In this document: positions 5,964-8,231 of the stretch, in pieces | Numbering within the stretch: the stretch's first letter is position 1 | Layout of the letters: every line of letters starts with the position of its first letter | NCBI GenBank assembly: GCA_949948825.1 | Contig: CATLIJ010000101.1 | Location: 1 to 8,231 of the forward strand | DNA: 8,231 nt | Reading direction: 5' to 3' | Origin: an uncultured Clostridiaceae bacterium | GTDB lineage: Bacteria > Bacillota > Clostridia > Lachnospirales > Lachnospiraceae | Translations under genes and position numbers: made by a program | Notes under the pieces: generated by a model | Database searches by the model: none | Told to the model about the DNA's origin: nothing | What the model saw: only the letters and a program-made list of their open reading frames with translations

Positions 5964-6548
5964 TCACTTGAAAACAGCCACCTGTTTTTCATATGTTTTT
6001 TCCGGAAACATCTCCCGGTACACTCTTTCCAACTCCTCCAATGCCTGGATCTCCTGGTTATGAAACGGCATGTACAGGATTGTATATTCCACCCCGAAGA
6101 GACGGGATTTTACATCTGTTTTCCTGCATCCGTTTCTTTCGTAAAACCGGATACGCTGCTCTCTGATCTTAATTTCCTGAGGATCTCCCCCACTGTCCAC
6201 ACTTTCGCATTCCAGCAGAATCCCTTTTTTATCTTTGTAATAATCCTTTACTGCCCTCAGGCACTTTCCACCGATGCCGGAGCCCCGGTAAGGTTCGCAG
6301 ACTGCCAGATAATCTAACAGTCCCACCTCCCATTGAGGATGAATCACAAAAAAGGCGTATGCTTTGAGTTTTCCTTCTTCATAAAACCCGAAGCAATCAT
6401 AGAATCCTCTTTCCAGCATGGCAAAAATGGCTTTTAATGGTTTTAACTCATCTGGAGGAAAGTCTTTTTTCATATGGATTTCATATACATTCCGAATCTC
6501 TTCTTCCTCCATCTTTTGTAAAATAAAGGTTATTTCTTTTTCATTCAT
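5964..6548 (-). CDS. GNAT family N-acetyltransferase
   Basis: This 194-residue soluble protein has the GCN5-related acetyltransferase fold and should move an acetyl group from acetyl-CoA to an amine. Motif A, the acetyl-CoA pyrophosphate loop, is LLDYLAVCEPYRGSGIGGKCL at about 77-97 (R88-G-S-G-I-G-G). It is followed by a helix and by RFYERNGCRK (134-143), the usual motif B. The N-terminal half varies and gives no substrate clue. The ATG at 6548 is preceded by GGAGG (6554-6558) with 5 bases of spacing. A TTG at 6560 would extend it by four residues but would place the Shine-Dalgarno inside the gene. It stands alone, between the rpsA spacer and the promoter of the ThyX-like unit, with no visible terminator after it. 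No promoter close to consensus was found upstream. Confidence 0.88.
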   Translation of the reverse strand: MNEKEITFILQKMEEEEIRNVYEIHMKKDFPPDELKPLKAIFAMLERGFYDCFGFYEEGKLKAYAFFVIHPQWEVGLLDYLAVCEPYRGSGIGGKCLRAVKDYYKDKKGILLECESVDSGGDPQEIKIREQRIRFYERNGCRKTDVKSRLFGVEYTILYMPFHNQEIQALEELERVYREMFPEKTYEKQVAVFK

Positions 6549-6649
6549 GTTTTCCTCCAAAAATCATAAAGAACTATCCGAAAACAAAAACAACCAAATA
6601 AGAGTCCGCTTCTGCATCAACGCTTGACAGACCCCTATCTGGCTTGTTC

Positions 6650-6745
6650 CACTTTTTACACTTTCACACGTTTACACTTTTTAGAGTGACAGGCCCAGAC
6701 AAAGCGCTGTCACAGCATTTCACACATTCACACAAATACACAAGC
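6650..6745 (-). repeat. GTGTGAA-like quasi-repeats flanking a hairpin
   Basis: On the minus strand, the spacer after rpsA carries at least six loosely repeated units of the form GTGTgAAa or GTGTAAA, spaced about 8-11 bases: three on one side (about 6717-6743) and three to four on the other (about 6651-6682). Between them an inverted repeat GTGACAG/CTGTCAC (6686-6692 and 6707-6713) forms a 7-bp stem with a 14-base loop. No T-run follows the stem on either strand, so it is a poor intrinsic terminator, although it is the only strong hairpin downstream of rpsA. The role is unknown; low-complexity sequence, a degraded repeat or a regulator-binding array are all possible. Confidence 0.4.
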
Positions 6746-6758
6746 AAAGCAAACTGTC

Positions 6759-7898
6759 TTATTCTTCTCCATCAAACTGGGCAGCCACAGCGTCTATATC
6801 CACATCTGCCACATCCGAATTGTCCTCCTGCACCTGGGCAGAGCCATTCTGCAAAACCTTCATGCTCAGGCTGATCTTCCGGTCTTCTCCATTGTAATCT
6901 ACCACGCGGGCTTCAATCTGCTGGCCGATCTTCAGAGCATCCGAAGGCTTCTCCACATGCTCGCGGGAAATCTGAGATACATGCAGCAAGGCATCCACAC
7001 CCGGCTCCAGCTCTACAAAAGCTCCGAAATCGGTCATGCGGGCAACCCGGCCTGTCACAATGCTTCCAATGGCATACTTCTCATCTGCATTAGCCCAAGG
7101 ATTCTGGTCCGGAAACTTTAAGCTAAGGGCAATCTTTTCCCCATTGATATCCTTAATCAGTACAGTCAGAGGATCGCCGGTCTTAAAGACCTTCTTCGGA
7201 TTCTCCACCCGTCCCCAGGACATCTCGGAAATATGAAGCAGTCCGTCTGCGCCTCCCAAGTCAATGAAAGCGCCGAAATCTGTCACATTCTTCACTGTGC
7301 CGTCCACCACGTCTCCTACCTGGATGCGCTCGAACAGCTCTCTCTGCATCTCTGCCTTCCGGGCAACCATAAGCTGCTTCCGGTCTCCAATGATTCTTCT
7401 TCTGCGGGGATTAAATTCTGTCACCACAAAATCAATATCCTGACCTGCATATTTGGTCAGATCTCTCTCGTAGGTGTCGGATACCAAACTGGCCGGAATG
7501 AACACTCTTGTTCCCTCTACTTCCACGCTCAGTCCGCCGTCCAGCACCTGTGTCACTTTGGCTGTCAATACCTCCTGGTTGTTAAACGCCTCCTCCAGGC
7601 GCTTATTCCCCTTGTCAATGGCAAGTCTCTTGTAGGAGAGCGCCACCTGGCCTTCACCGTCATTGACCTTGATTACCTTGGCTTCCATCTCTTCACCGAC
7701 CTGAACCAGATTCCGCAGGTCTGCATTGTTCTCATTGGTATACTCACTGCGGGGGATAATCCCGTCTGACTTGTAGCCTATATTCAAGACAATCTCATCA
7801 TCTTTGACATCAATGACTTTACCAGTGACGATCTCTCCTGTACGTATTGTCTTTAATGACTCCTCCAACATTTGTTCAAACTCATTTAGCTCTGGCAT
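6759..7898 (-). CDS. rpsA: 30S ribosomal protein S1 (four S1 domains)
   Basis: This 379-residue RNA-binding protein has four S1 (OB-fold) domains, at about residues 20-90, 107-175, 192-261 and 276-347. The third and fourth carry the typical VTDFGAFIDLGGADGLLHIS and MTDFGAFVELEPGVDALLHV cores. A short acidic tail ends in DGEE. Length and domain number fit the S1 proteins of low-GC Gram-positives, which are shorter than the six-domain form of E. coli. It binds mRNA and may help translation initiation. The ATG at 7898 has AGGAGG (7908-7913) at 9 bases, lying inside the end of ispH. An ATG two codons earlier, at 7904, would leave only 3 bases. The start overlaps the ispH stop by 17 bases in another frame, so translation is probably coupled. 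In many Clostridia this protein is fused to IspH; here the two are separate. Confidence 0.95.
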   Translation of the reverse strand: MPELNEFEQMLEESLKTIRTGEIVTGKVIDVKDDEIVLNIGYKSDGIIPRSEYTNENNADLRNLVQVGEEMEAKVIKVNDGEGQVALSYKRLAIDKGNKRLEEAFNNQEVLTAKVTQVLDGGLSVEVEGTRVFIPASLVSDTYERDLTKYAGQDIDFVVTEFNPRRRRIIGDRKQLMVARKAEMQRELFERIQVGDVVDGTVKNVTDFGAFIDLGGADGLLHISEMSWGRVENPKKVFKTGDPLTVLIKDINGEKIALSLKFPDQNPWANADEKYAIGSIVTGRVARMTDFGAFVELEPGVDALLHVSQISREHVEKPSDALKIGQQIEARVVDYNGEDRKISLSMKVLQNGSAQVQEDNSDVADVDIDAVAAQFDGEE

Positions 7899-8231
7899 TA
7901 GCATGAACCTCCTCGATAATTTGTTTCGGGGTAGACGCCCCGGCTGTAATACCTACGTTGCGTACAGAATTCACACATTCAGGATTGAAATCGCCTACTG
8001 TCTGGATAAAGTAAGTGTTCTTACATTTCTTTTGGCATATCTCGTACAGCTTTTGTGAGTTGGAGCTCTTCTTGTCGCCAATCACAATCATCACATCCAC
8101 CTCAGAAGCAATACGGCTGGCTTCCACCTGTCTTTCCTGAGTTGCACTGCAAATCGTATTTAAAACAAGTATATCATAACCCTTTTTCTCAAATTTTTCA
8201 ACTAAATCTTGAAATTTATTGTAATTAAATG
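7882..8231 (-). CDS. ispH: 4-hydroxy-3-methylbut-2-enyl diphosphate reductase, C-terminal part
   Basis: The reading frame is open from the right edge to the TGA at 7884-7882 and shows the last 115 residues. IspH (LytB) is an iron-sulfur enzyme that makes isopentenyl and dimethylallyl diphosphate in the last step of the MEP pathway. The fragment contains NTICSATQERQ, whose Cys corresponds to the third [4Fe-4S] ligand (E. coli Cys197). It also has VIGDKKSSNSQKL with the substrate-binding Ser/Asn, and NVGITAGASTPKQIIEEV with the conserved Ser near the C-terminus. The N-terminal two thirds lie outside. The gene ends normally at HANARAK and overlaps the rpsA start by 17 bases in a different frame, rather than continuing into it as in the clostridial IspH-S1 fusions. 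Confidence 0.95.
   Translation of the reverse strand, partial: FNYNKFQDLVEKFEKKGYDILVLNTICSATQERQVEASRIASEVDVMIVIGDKKSSNSQKLYEICQKKCKNTYFIQTVGDFNPECVNSVRNVGITAGASTPKQIIEEVHANARAK

Noticed and set aside
6624..6629. Plus-strand TTGACA suggesting a rightward promoter
   Set aside because: No -10-like hexamer lies 16-18 bases downstream, and no plus-strand gene follows.
6650..6745. Considered the GTGTGAA units as a CRISPR array
   Set aside because: The units are 7-8 bases, imperfect and without spacers of uniform length; no cas gene is present.

Overview
All six complete or near-complete genes and both edge-truncated genes in this window lie on the minus strand, so transcription runs from right to left. 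The gene content suggests a flagellated anaerobic Clostridia, most likely a gut Lachnospiraceae. The evidence is a Gram-positive-type flagellin, an NfnAB-type electron-bifurcating transhydrogenase, ispH coupled directly to rpsA, strong AGGAGG ribosome binding sites and a perfect consensus sigma-A promoter. This placement is an inference from gene content; no rRNA or other marker is present.

Layout in the direction of transcription: (1) 8231-6759: the C-terminal part of ispH (isoprenoid synthesis, MEP pathway), overlapping rpsA (four-domain S1 protein) by 17 bases; the two genes are often fused in Clostridia. (2) 6758-6549: a spacer with a 7-bp hairpin flanked by GTGTGAA-like repeats. (3) 6548-5964: a GNAT acetyltransferase of unknown substrate. 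(4) 5955-2891: a self-contained transcription unit with a perfect TTGACA-17-TATAAT promoter, a ThyX-fold protein lacking the ThyX signature, nfnA, nfnB and a strong intrinsic terminator. (5) 2890-2535: a 430-base intergenic stretch (2535-2964 overall) holding the terminator, a nested inverted repeat, and a roughly 160-bp imperfect palindrome that looks like a miniature inverted-repeat element. (6) 2522-1161: a MATE-family efflux transporter. (7) 1160-946: the flagellin leader, with two consecutive strong hairpins. (8) 945-1: flagellin, cut by the left edge before its C-terminal D0 helix.

The nfnAB pair is expected to balance NADH, NADPH and ferredoxin pools in fermentative metabolism. The ThyX-like gene, translationally coupled to nfnA, is the most intriguing protein. 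It keeps a ThyX-like framework and the C-terminal region but has lost the RHR signature, so it is probably not a thymidylate synthase. The other genes are housekeeping or common accessory functions. I see no CRISPR array, tRNA, rRNA, prophage or complete insertion sequence.
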